Part shown: in pieces, positions 1 to 10,647 of the stretch
Layout: each line of letters starts with the position of its first letter
How positions within the stretch are numbered: the first letter of the stretch is position 1
NCBI RefSeq assembly: GCF_041296385.1
Contig: NC_091013.1
Location: 70,587,563-70,651,562, forward strand
DNA: 64,000 bases
Reading direction: 5' to 3'
DNA from: Aphelocoma coerulescens
Lineage: Eukaryota; Chordata; Aves; Passeriformes; Corvidae
Made by a program: the position numbers and the translations under genes
Notes under the pieces: generated by a model
The model's database searches: none
What the model was told of the DNA's origin: nothing
Seen by the model: the letters and a program-made list of their open reading frames with translations, nothing else

Positions 1-372
1 TTACCATGTGTATCTTAACACCATCCCTGCAAATCAGGATTCCTTTACTTGGACCTCTCAAAATATTTTTTTTCCTAAACAGTCACCGTGGGCATCATTC
101 CTACACAATTCAGTGCACAGGCAATCCATGGAAGCCAAGAGGTATCAATGGGTATCCTAACATGGAGCAGGCTTTTATTCCTTTCTTGTTAAGATGTTTG
201 GAGGCTTTACAATTAAATGAAAGAGGGTGTTATGAAAGAACTGGTGACCAGTCTTTCATACACTTGGTTCAGAGAGACGTTGTTACCTGTTGCTCGCCTG
301 GAGCAGCCTAATCACATTAATTCAAATAACAAGTTAAAGCACACAATTTTAACATGTGCTTTTTTTTTCCAG
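1..372 (+). other. STARD13: STARD13 intron, 3' end only
   Basis: This is intronic sequence just upstream of the large STARD13 exon. It ends in a strong acceptor, a run of T followed by CCAG at 369-372. An open frame crosses it into the exon, but the translation before 373 does not resemble the family, so I treat it as intron. Exons for the N-terminal SAM domain must lie to the left of the window. Confidence 0.8.
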
Positions 373-1751
373 AGTGAAGATTCAGATGAAGAAGACCTCT
401 GTGCTATCAGTAATAAATGGACTTTCCAAAGAACCAGCAGACGATGGTCTCGGGTGGACGACATTGACGCTTTGCTTCACCGATCTGACAGACATGGCTC
501 TTCTGGGGACATTAAAATGAAAAACACGACAAGCAGTGAGAGCGTCCTCACAGATCTGAGCGAACCTGAGGTCTCATCCATTCACAGTGAGAGCAGTGGG
601 GGCAGTGACAACAGGAGTCAATCTGGCACCACCAGCACTGCCAGGGAGACCTGCGACTGCTCTGGCCATCATGATGTGGAAAGCACCCTGCTGCAGGACT
701 CCACTGCAATAAACACCGCCCTGTCCCCCAAGGATGGCCTGAAGAATGAAAATCCAACACGAGCCAGAGCAAAAACCTTCCTAAAACGCATGGAGACACT
801 AAAAGCAAAAGCTGTGCATGGAAAACTAAAAGGCTCAGGAAGAGCAGGTCCTTTGGAGATCAGTGAACCGGTTCTCCAGTTTGAGCCGAAATCCTTGAAA
901 GACATGCACTGTGTACAGATAGTCAATGGCAATCTCCAAAATCTGGGACAAGATTCAGTCAAAAGAGGGCTTCCTTTTTCTGCCAAATCCAGCAGTGACA
1001 GCAGTCAGTCCGAAAACAGCAGCAGTGGGGTGAGCACACCATGTTTGAAGGAACGCAAATGCCATGAAGCAAACAAGAGAGGTGGGATGTACCTGGAGGA
1101 CCTGGATGTTCTGGCAGGAACGGCCTTACGGCAAGTGGTGGACCAAAACCGCAAAAATGAATTTCATTCCCAAGAGAACTTGGTTGTTCACATTCCCAAG
1201 GATCACAAACCAGGGACCTTCCCAAAGGCACTTTCTATCGAAAGCCTCTCACCTACGGACAACAGTAACAGTGTAAACTGGAGGACAGGCAGCATCTCTT
1301 TGGGAAAGCAGAACTGCTCTACTCCAAAGGAATCTGGACTGATGGTTTGCTGTCCTAAAGAGAGCAGAATTAGTATTTATGACAATGTGCCAGGGTCCCA
1401 CTTGTATGCTAGTACTGGGGACCTGCTGGACATAGAGAAAGATGTCCTTTTTCCTCAGTTAGATGACATTTTGCAACATGTCAATGGACTTCAGGAGGTG
1501 GTAGATGGCTGGTCAAAGAAGGTGTTGCCAGGTCTGCCGGTTGGTGATGTGTCAGTCAGGGAATCCCCATCACTGCCTTTCCAGTCACCTACACAGATCA
1601 CTCTTGATTTTGAAGGAACCTCTGTGTCTGATGGCCAGACTACCCCAAGTGACATGGACAGAGATGGAACATCCCTGAATGAGTCCGAAGCCACTGGTGT
1701 TAGAGACAGGAGAGACTCTGGGGTGGGAGCATCGCTCACAAGGCCAAGCAG
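373..1751 (+). CDS. STARD13: STARD13 large internal exon: serine-rich linker with focal-adhesion motifs
   Basis: This exon encodes residues 1-459 of the part in view, plus two bases of the next codon. STARD13/DLC2 is a Rho GTPase-activating protein of the DLC family that lowers RhoA-GTP at focal adhesions. The start is acidic (SEDSDEEDL) and is followed by NKWTFQRTSRRWSRVDD, close to the human protein as I recall it. Visible motifs are poly-serine tracts, an SIYDNV tyrosine motif (1372-1389) like the DLC1 site for tensin SH2 domains, and an LD-like helix LDDILQHVNGLQEVV (1459-1503) matching the DLC1 segment that binds talin and FAK. The exon ends RRDSGVGASLTRPSR at a GTAAGT donor. Such a single long exon for the linker is usual for DLC genes. 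Phase 0 in, phase 2 out. Confidence 0.95.
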
Positions 1752-3233
1752 GTAAGTATCAAAATTTTGTATACAAATCCACAGGCTGTGGAATACAGTA
1801 TAATGGAGCAGAGGTTCTCAGCCTGGGAGTAAGAAGGCACAGGGTACCACTGCAGTTGTGCTCATCCTGTATGGAGATGGGGACTTCCCAAGGAAAGGTG
1901 GACTTTGAGGCAAGGGACATCCTGCTATGGACATTCTTACATGGAATCAATGCAGAATTTGTTCAATAGAGCAAACTAAGGCATTTTTTTATCCCTTGAT
2001 CCACTGATTACATGGTAGGACCCTGTATATGTTGTAGGATATATTTTCAATTCGTCTTCTAAGTTACGCACCCAGATCTTTATGCGTTGATAGCTTTATG
2101 AACTTTTTTAATGCACTAGTCTGCTTTAAAATGTGCCCCTTCGTGCTCGAAGAGAACTTCCCTACTCTGCCTCAGCCCCTTACATGGGTGGGATGAAATG
2201 ATGGTAAATGATTGACTTCTTAATAAAGTGAAAATTGGAACTTTGTTAATAGTTTACAGACCTGTTTAAAGTCAGAGTGATGAGCTCCTGTTGACCCAAG
2301 TACCAATGGTGCTGGGCAAAAGCTTTTGTGGGTCCAAACTGTTGTGTGTAGGGTGGCTTTGTAAGTGCAAAAGCAGGGAGAATATACCTGGTATTTTATG
2401 ATACTGGTATTTTCATGATACTGGTATTTTATGATAGTACTGGTATTTTCTGATCTGCTGTCAGTCTTGTCACACCCTCACAGAGGACTCTGCCAAGCCA
2501 GGTTTGCTGCTGCCTGTGTGTGCTCACCACCACCACAGAAGTGAAAGTGAACTCGAGGAAACTACTGAGTAAATGAGCAGTGCCAAAGTTTTTTAGGATT
2601 TGAGCCAGAACTTATATTTAGTGAAACAAGAAAATGAAATTAGGGGTTTTTTTCTGATGAATCCAGTATATAGAGAAAGTGCATTGGAGTAAAAAGATGT
2701 GAGTGGTTCAATAGCTTGATGGTTATAGCTCTAGCTAAGGAGACACAGGGTTTAATCCTTTTTCAAAAAAATCCTTCAGCATTTAATAACAGAGATATTT
2801 GGAGAACCTCATGTCCAAATATCTCAGTGGTCAGGTCAGTCCCCGGGGAGGTGAGGGACTAAGCATCGAATACCAGTTCTGAGTCAGGCAAAGAACATTT
2901 GAATCTAAATCTCTCACATCCTGTTGCAAGTGTGTGGGCTAAAGACCATAGCAGGCAGCACTGCTTCCCCAAGTATATGGACAGGACTCACACCCACTTG
3001 TGAATCTAATGTAAAAATGACAAAACTCGGGCATTTCCAAAATTAGAGAGATTGACTAAATTGTTTTATTTACCTCCAAGGTACATTTTCTTTCAGTTGA
3101 CACACCACAAGCCATCACATGTGTGTGTTTGTGTATGTTTTATATATTGCCCAACCCTATCTCAACAGTATCCCATATTTCCTGCCCAACTAAAGCAGTT
3201 CTCTGATTTTTCTGTCATTTCTTTTTACTAAAG
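1752..3233 (+). other. STARD13: STARD13 intron
   Basis: This intron runs from GTAAGT to a pyrimidine-rich acceptor ending AAAG. It contains a short minisatellite (2387-2455, listed separately) and a small TG-rich patch near 3120-3140. I see no other gene or recognisable mobile element. Confidence 0.85.
2387..2455. repeat. Short minisatellite, about 17-bp unit, four copies
   Basis: Four imperfect copies of a unit like ACTGGTATTTTCATGAT follow each other. Copies differ by one to three bases or a small indel, so the array is old enough to have drifted. It lies deep in an intron with no visible link to splicing. Confidence 0.8.
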
Positions 3234-3407
3234 GCGATTACGATGGCATAGTTTCCAAATCTCTCATCGCCTGAGCCGCTCCATTGCATCGCTTCACATC
3301 AGCAACCAGTCAGCAGCACAGCTGAATCTACTGCAAAAATTCTCTCTGCTTCGTCTCACTGCCATCATGGAAAAGTACTCCATGTCAAACAAACATGGCT
3401 GGACCTG
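3234..3407 (+). CDS. STARD13: STARD13 exon: linker just before the RhoGAP domain
   Basis: The first base completes an Arg codon begun in the previous exon. The translation reads LRWHSFQISHRLSRS, then a leucine-rich stretch ending SMSNKHGWTW. It matches the DLC-family segment between the serine-rich linker and the GAP domain. The distal part (LLQKFSLLRLTAIMEKYS) is the best conserved and probably helical. The central SRSIASLHISNQS part differs most from the human sequence I remember, as expected for a linker. The exon ends after TG of the final Trp codon at a GTGAGT donor. Confidence 0.95.
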
Positions 3408-5462
3408 GTGAGTACCACTGATAACTGGAAAAGAGACTTTTTAGAAGAAAAGAGTTTCTCCTAATTCTGTTACTCTGATAGTAAGTAAATGCATTTAGAA
3501 GGAACCATTGACTTCAAGTGTAGGATTTGAAACTGTCGCTTCTAATCCATTGCTGCCTAGTGGCTTGTTGGCAAAGTCAGAAATAGATCCTGGAAATCTG
3601 ACTTCATTCCTGTGCTCTAACAGGGAGAAAACCCTGGGCTTTCTAACAATGCTACAGTTCCAGAAAAATAAACAGGAGTAGGAGAGAGTGACTAAAAAGT
3701 AGGAAAAGTTTATAGTAAGTCCTACCTGGAATTCATTTTGTGATTCAAAAAGAAACAGCTGCTGCTTCATGTGTTTGATACTGCTTTGCTTGTGCTTTAA
3801 AAGAAAGGTTACAACAGTTATGGGACATTTCTCTATAAATCAAAGATGCAGGCTTTAGCCTAGGCCTGGACCTGTGTTAGAGGGAGCTTGCAGCCTTGGC
3901 AGCTGTGACAGCTACCTGGTCACTCAGGGAGTGGAGGGAGCACACATGGATGTGAGTGTTCACAGTGTGGCTCCTGTAGCTACTGGCTACAGAAACCTGC
4001 ATGTTTCATGATACACAAACCCTGGTGGGCCTCACAGATTGAGGTACACCAGAAATGGAAATGGGCATAGGTAAGACTTTAAAAGTATGTGAGAAATAAT
4101 CAAAAGGATGACAGAATCTCTCCCTAATACACCGAGGCACCCAGTCCAGGTACAGTGTGACTTGATATTTATATTGTGATTTTCGTGCTCAAAGCACCTC
4201 CCCAAAATCCTACTAAATTAATCTGTGAGCTACATAAGACAAATTTCCTTTATAAATGGAAAAATAGATACAATAGATACATGTGAGATTCACCTCACTG
4301 ACATAAGCCAGTAGGAAAAGTTAAAAGTGTAATCTGTTATAAATCTGATCTGAGAAAGTCAGGTCAGCTGTTTGTGGTCAGAGGAAAAAGACAGGCAACT
4401 CCAAGGCAGCCCATTATATCCAAGGCTGAGGGTTTGGGTCACCCTCCACAGGTGTCTCTCTCTAGAGTGGGTATAGAGCTAGTCCAGACTGCTGACTCTT
4501 TCTAAATCTCCGTAGGAGAGCTAAAATTCAGTAAGATTAACCCCCATTTCATTGTTTTTTGGTGCAGCTCCCTGTGGCTAGCTGACAACATCTTCACTGA
4601 AATGAATCTCACTTTACACAACTCCAAATAAGCAGACTAGAGTACAGCAAATTCTAGCTCCTGCTCTTTGTACAAGGTTTTCATCCTGACAAGTATTTCT
4701 TCAGTTTTTATAATCAGTCTCTAAGGATTTTTAAGAGAGGGACTGTAAATAGCTGTAAAATTATGCACTGTACTTCTTCAGTAGGTAATTTAAAATGAGT
4801 TTTTACTTCTTCCCACACAGATGACAGAACTCTTAGTCACATTTAGGTCATATTCATCCTTTTTATTTTAATTCCATGGCAGTCATGACTCCCAAAAAGG
4901 GAATCAGTTAGTTCTTGTTTTTATCACAATTTTTTGAAGAAAGCAAGCTCACCAGCTTCACTTAAGTTACTCCACTAGAATAAATCATATAACACAAGGG
5001 AGGAGTTTGACACATAGGGATTTCCCACCATCATTTCTTATTGTAAATTCTTAGTCAATAGAAATACTAAATCATGTAACTGGTGTATAAAGATCATTCA
5101 GCATGTTAGAGGATTGAACCTCCTTTTCCCTCAGATACCCTCTCCACTCAGGTTTGCTCTGCCATTCCTGTGAGTCCCTAAAGGATGCTTTAAACCTTGT
5201 TGGCTTCAGCTGGATGACACCTGCGTAGTAAAAGGTTTTTGTTAGAACGGATTGTTATGCTGTACCTTAGAAGCCATCCACTTACAGACATTAAGAAATT
5301 AATCAATTATGCAAATTGTAAAGTGTCTGTGTATTGTGCATTAAACATTATTTCACCATCTTTATAAAAAGGCCCCAGATACCAATTTCTGTCAGTAGTG
5401 TTACTCAGAGAGTGTGTAAATACCCTGATTTTTTTGTGAAGCCTGTTCATGTTAATTTTCAG
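3408..5462 (+). other. STARD13: STARD13 intron
   Basis: This intron runs between a GTGAGT donor and a TTTTCAG acceptor. It is moderately AT-rich. I see no repeat family I can name, no RNA gene, and no open frame with family resemblance. Confidence 0.85.
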
Positions 5463-5622
5463 GTCTGTGCCAAAGTTCATGAAGAGGATGAAAGTCCCTG
5501 ACTACAAGGACAAGAATGTCTTTGGTGTGCCCCTGATAGTTCATGTCCAGAGAACAGGACAGCCTCTTCCCCAGAGCATACAACAAGCACTGCGCTACCT
5601 ACGGAGCAACTGTCTAGACCAG
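5463..5622 (+). CDS. STARD13: STARD13 exon: start of the RhoGAP domain
   Basis: The first base completes Trp, then SVPKFMKRMKVPDYKDKNVFGVPLIVHVQ... and ending LRYLRSNCLDQ. The segment FGVPLIVHVQRTGQPLPQ is the beginning of the DLC-type RhoGAP fold, and the following helix (IQQALRYLRSNCLDQ) packs against the catalytic loop encoded by the next exon. The basic stretch KFMKRMK just before the domain is a polybasic region typical of DLC proteins, which may help membrane binding or GAP activity. The exon ends in phase 0 at a GTAGGA donor. It is nearly identical to human STARD13 as I recall it. Confidence 0.96.
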
Positions 5623-8600
5623 GTAGGAACTTTACTCCACGGACTTGTTGTTTTCTGAAAAGCCACTTTAAGCAAGCAACAGTGAGCATTTCTGTGCTAA
5701 GTACCAGGATTATTTGAAGATTATTATCTCTCATGTTGTGCCTAGATCTCCTCTGGTGATTTGATAGTTGGTGCCGATACTGAAAGTTTGCCCTCTTGGG
5801 ATTTGTATCCAGCTAATCTGTTGGATTCTTGTAGCTGTAACAGTCCTGCTGACTTGTATACCACAGTCTACTTCAAACAACATTTTGAGATCTTCATGTA
5901 TATTGAATGAAATCTGGGAAGAGGTCAGGACTCCCCACTTTTACCTGTATCTGTACTGCTTATGCTAGACTTGCCATTGAGGGTTAACTGCATTCACCAT
6001 TTCACAAGATATGGTACAAAAGGTTTTATTTACTTAGCAAAGACAGAAAAGTCCAAGAATAGAGAGCAAACTCAGCAAAATATTCCAAGTATTCTGTTGA
6101 CAGAGTCAGATATATCCAGATAGTTAGGTCAGCAGGGGTTCAGTGCCAAAGCCATTATGGTACATTGCCTTTTATAGTGTTCTTAGCTACAACAAGCCAG
6201 CTGGGACACCCTCATGCTCAAAGTATTTCAGATTTTTTTATTCCCTTTAGCTACAGAGGGACATACTAATCATATTTTTACTGTTCTACCCCTAAGGATG
6301 AGGATATGTATTTTTATGAACATAGGACTGGGAGAAACCCCCTGGCTGATTATGTTCAGTTCTGTACTGTTATTGACCTCATGTCATATGGCCTCTTTCA
6401 TAACTGCCTTTAGATAGTTGTAAGTTCAAAAGGAGCAACCAGCACTTTGCTCTGCAGACTTTGCTGCTTTCCTAGCTCTGAGCACATGAAAAGGGTGGAA
6501 TTAGTCTGTTCTGAATCTTCACATTTTCTAATCACCATTCTGGTTGCTGTTCAGGTTTTTTTTTTTTTTTTGTGACAGTCATCTTCCCTAAAACTGAAAT
6601 CTAGAAATTAAGGCACTCCTGTGAATCACAACCATTTCCCTTTGCAGCCAGTGAGAAAGACACAGGTCCTTCCTATCAGTTCTCTCTGTAAAGGAATCCT
6701 GTAGTGGTCAGACCTTGACTTCTAACTCCACAGTGTCAAAAGTGAGGTGAGATGAGTTCTGCCAACCATATGTAGTGCAGGAGCTGAGGGGCGGGATGAA
6801 CAGCTTGTCAGAAATTTATTAAGAGAGGATGAAAGGGAAAGATGCACAGAGACAAGAAGAAGTGATATATTCAAGAGCTAACATGCCTGGTTGCCACAGG
6901 GCTCATCTAGGTTTGTGTACTGAGCTTGGAAAGCCAGTGTAGGAAGAAAAGTGAAGCAGCAAGCCTTGAATTAGCAATGAGATTGGAGGAGGAGATGCCC
7001 AAGTAAGAGGAAGAGGAGATGTAAGGATAGGGATGGGCTTGTCAGCTAAGAAGCAGAGCAAGAGGAAGAAAGACTAGCGAGAGAATTAATTGGGGAGAAT
7101 GTAAAAGGGAGAGTAAAATATAAAGAAAAAGCTCTTGAGGGGTTTGAGGTAGTTAAAAGGTGTTGAAAGTCTCAGACAAGTTAGTGCTCCATTTGTGTTT
7201 ACCCGCTGGGAAGCACCGGAGCTCTATGAAGGGCCATTTCCATCCAGCTTTGGTTTCTTCTCAGAGTGCAACTGGGAAAATACTGAATAAAAAAAAAAGG
7301 AGGAGATGTACAGATTGGCACCCTTTAAAATACCTTTTCACCAAAATCCTTTCTAGGCAAAAACCCTCCAGGCAGTTCACCTTCTCTGCTTTACAGTTAC
7401 TCCTTTTGTTCCCATTTAATTCAAAGTCTCCTAATGCCTGGACAGAGACCTGGGCAGCCTCCAGTCTCCCCCAGCATCTTGTTTATGTGTCTCTTCTGTG
7501 CCCTGCAGAAGGTGGGGTAGAGTTCTGAACAGGAGTCAGAGCCTCTACTGCATACACTCGGTAACATTGAGGTTGCTCTAAACCATTGTAAGGTCTGTCT
7601 CCTGCCACTGAAATCCCTAACCTGGCATGAGGAGCCTCCCCGTTACTTGCAGAATATGTAATTTGGTTTCAGTTTGTGAAATAGAAATTGCTTTGCCTTT
7701 TCCAAATGCATCTTTATTTCTGTCATGCATCGTAAGGTTGCTTGTAGGGAAGATGATCCACACAGCATGAGGATAGTAAAGAGATTGGGCCAGACTAACC
7801 TCATGATTTGTAGTCCCTTTTTATTTACAGAACAAGTCTGTAATAATGCCTAACAGAGCCTAAAATGTCTTTTTCTATCAAGTGAAGAACTCTTTTGATT
7901 AATTATTTTTTTTCCATTAAAAAAAAAAAAAGGAAATAGGAGTTTGGATAAATGTCTTTAAACAGAAATCAAGAGTAGCAGAATGATGTGCAGCAGGAGA
8001 TTGCATGGGTGAGATTTGACATCTGACCTCTCAAATCAGACTGAGCTGGAAGTTGTTAATGGTTCTTTATACCAGCAAGGACACTTTTCATCAAAAGGAG
8101 AGAACTGAGCCTCTGCTCTCACATTTATCTACCACAGGCCAAAACTTTATTTTTTGGACAGAGTTAGCAAGTGTCCTTCTGCATCTTCAGCACATATTTC
8201 TAAGAGGAAAAGGGATTTAAAAAGAAGAGAAAGGGAAAGGGAAAACCAGATGAAAAGAGCTGGATGCTCTTTCTTGTATGCTCTTGTCAGAACGAAGAGC
8301 GGAGCTTCACTTGGGATCATAAATACAGAAGACAGGGCACACTCCAGTCCTCTACTTCCTATACATAAATTTAGCTCTCAAGTGACACTAAATTCCTCAA
8401 TAGGAAGACATAGAAGAGCTGCCTCACAGCCAGTGTGGTGTAGTGGTTCATCTCCAAATAAATAAATAAAAATACCCCCTCACAGAACTGTGATCTATGT
8501 AATTAGTGTCATTAATGTGCAAGTTAACCAAAGTCCTAAATAACCTTCAGGTGAGCATGGGAGGTGTTCTAGAGAGAGGAGAGTCCTGTGTGAACTCTGT

Positions 8601-9637
8601 GCTGCTTTTTACTCAGAAGTAAGGGGGAGAAGGCCAGAAAGCTTTTTCCTTGCCTTTACTGTTTGTTGCTGGACTGTGCCATGCAGGAAGCTGCACGGAT
8701 CACCAGTGAGACAGCAATCACAGAGGAACTACATTATATAATTCCCAGATGGAAATGTGCCTTTTCTGTAGGTCTCTCTCAATATTTCACCTTTTTCCCT
8801 GAAAAACTGAAGGGAAACAATGTTAGCACTTCCCAAATGAAACACTGTAAACTCACTTGGGAATAAACAGTGTGGTTGAGGCCGAGGAATTCAGCCCAGG
8901 GGAAATTCTGCTGGCAGAGAAGGAGAAGAAAGGGCAGCCCTGCCTTGAAGGCATCATTTGAAGAATTACCACTTCCTTTCAAACAGAAAGCAAACAGGAT
9001 AAAAATGTATCTTAGTGACACTGCCCAAGTAATCCCTCTGTGGCCCCCACTTTCGAACTGGACTTTTCAGTGGGATTTGGGAGAACTCTTGGAAGCAGAG
9101 AGCAGGAAAGGGAAAAAACAGATTTCATCTTGATTTTAAAGCTCTACCAGGATGTACTAATCTTTTGCCACAGCATTTATTACTTAGCTAAGCATAATAT
9201 TTTCTTGTTAGTCTTCAAAATATATACCCAAATAAACATGAGGAGCCAGATTCTCAGCTGGAGTAAATCAACAGTCAGTCACCCAAGCCAAGCAAGCCAG
9301 GCTGATTTATATCAGCAGAGCATCTTGCTTAAACTCTTCAAGGCAGCAGGGAAACCACAAGGCACTCTGAACCCTCCCTCTAGGACAGGACAGAGAACAG
9401 CAGCATTATTAACCCCTACAATCCTGCTGTGGGAGCCTGCGCTTGCCTGCGAGACTTGTGGGACCATCAATTGCATTCGCACATTTTCCTCCTTCGTGCC
9501 TAGAGAAAAATAAGCAACCCAAGCTTTGGTCATGATCAAAGTCCCCGCAATAGATTTATATGTAAATGCATATAATGTGTATATATTCTTCAAGTGACAT
9601 TTTCCCTTTTACCTCACTCATTGTGGTATGTTTCTAG
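5623..9637 (+). other. STARD13: STARD13 intron inside the RhoGAP-coding region
   Basis: A 4-kb intron. It holds a T-run near 6556-6573, an A-run near 7918-7931, a short (TAAA)n patch near 8455-8473, and an old hairpin-like repeat at 9248-9325 (listed separately). Open frames such as 9040-9513 show no protein family I recognise. Confidence 0.8.
9248..9325. repeat. Degenerate inverted-repeat element, probably an ancient amniote hairpin/MITE-like repeat
   Basis: The left arm (9248-9274) contains AGATTCTCAGCTGGAGTAAA and the right arm (9298-9325) ends ATATCAGCAGAGCATCT. The reverse complement of the right arm matches the left at roughly three quarters of positions, with a loop of about 23 bases. 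I recall this kind of palindromic repeat (a variant of a 'ctcagctggtgtaaatcag' core) in turtle, crocodile and bird DNA. Its family name is uncertain. Confidence 0.5.
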
Positions 9638-9836
9638 GTGGGACTGTTTCGGAAATCTGGAGTGAAATCCCGAATCCAGGCCCTGCGTCAGATGAATGAG
9701 AGCTCCCCAGAAAACGTCAGCTATGAAGACCAGTCAGCGTATGATGTGGCTGACATGGTAAAGCAATTCTTCAGGGACTTGCCGGAACCTCTCCTCACAA
9801 GTAAACTAGGAGAGACTTTTCTGCACATCTATCAGT
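9638..9836 (+). CDS. STARD13: STARD13 exon: RhoGAP catalytic arginine finger
   Basis: The exon opens VGLFRKSGVKSRIQALRQ. The Arg in GLFRKSG (codon 9650-9652) is the arginine finger that completes the GTPase active site of Rho proteins. The conserved Lys and Arg of the following KSR helix are also present. Further on come the DVADMVKQFFRDLPEPLL core, a RhoGAP family signature, and TFLHIYQ. All catalytic features are intact, so the enzyme should be active. The exon ends one base into a Tyr codon at a GTAAGC donor. Within it, the stretch PENVSYEDQSAYDVAD is partly echoed in the downstream intron (see findings). Confidence 0.97.
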
Positions 9837-10337
9837 GTAAGCTGCCATTTCTACATATTTCTACTATTATAAACAATTGGAAAATGTTATATATCATATA
9901 GTAATATACTGTAAATTATTTTGGCGTGGTAACACAGTAGGTCTCTTTCTGCTGACCTTTGAGATATAAAAACTCCTCTGACCTCAAGGTCTTTCACTAA
10001 GAGGTCTTCAGAACCACCTAAACATTTCAAATTTAATGGAGACAATGTTCATACCAGGCTCGTGATCAGAAAGGAGAAAGAAAAACAGGCTGCTGGACAT
10101 AAAAAGCATGAAAACTCATGGTTTTGTTGGCTTTCTTTAAACTGTGGGCCCATTTCATGCACTTATATCTCAATATAAGTGAGTCATCTGGGCATGGAGA
10201 AGTGGTACTTGACCATGAGAATATGTGTCTCTGTGGTCCCCTTCCTTGCTGGGACTTTTGATTATTTGTTTTTTCGTTATAGTCAATAAAATGCAAAAAA
10301 CAAGCTGCCATAAGCTCTATGTAAAGAACTCATAGAG

Positions 10338-10369
10338 AAAGAAAGAAAGAAACAAACAAACAAACAAAC
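10338..10369. repeat. Simple repeat (GAAA)n then (CAAA)n
   Basis: About four GAAA-type units pass directly into about five CAAA-type units. It ends 26 bases before the acceptor-like site at 10,395. Confidence 0.85.
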
Positions 10370-10395
10370 CAGGGGATTTCTTCTTTTCTTTCCAG

Positions 10396-10647
10396 CATAA
10401 GCAATCTTCAGCAAAATCTGAGACTCACATGCATCAGAATAATGAAAGTCCCTGTGAATCAGGAAATGACTATGTATCTCTTCTCCAGACTGAGGGAGAA
10501 ATAAGCAGAGAGGACAACACTGAAAAGCCAGAGGAATTAGAGTTTTTTCCTGACAATGTCCATTATGAAGGCCAGTCAGCCAGCACTCTGGCAGATGCAG
10601 CCAGCCTAAGCCAAATAATTGGAAGCACTAAAGAGAAGTGTGTCTAG
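10396..10647 (+). other. Exon-like open frame of unknown status inside a STARD13 intron
   Basis: A pyrimidine run ending TTTCTTTCCAG (to 10,395) looks like a splice acceptor. From 10,396 the frame stays open for 83 codons to TAG at 10,645-10,647. The acidic, serine-rich translation is not one I recognise. Codons at 10,540-10,599 align without gaps to the neighbouring RhoGAP exon (9,698-9,757): PDNVHYEGQSA against PENVSYEDQSA, then an AD pair. A phase-0 join from the exon ending at 5,622 would stay in frame, whereas joining from 9,836 would hit a stop at once. It could be an alternative last exon, a decayed exon duplicate, or chance. No clear donor follows. Confidence 0.3.

Noticed and set aside
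217..372. In-frame upstream extension of the large STARD13 exon with a Met at 217.
   Set aside because: The acceptor at 371-372 and the family alignment both place the exon start at 373. The upstream translation is not conserved in the family as I know it.
9040..9513. A 157-codon open frame on the + strand just before the RhoGAP arginine-finger exon.
   Set aside because: It runs through the degenerate hairpin repeat at 9,248-9,325, and the translation resembles no protein.
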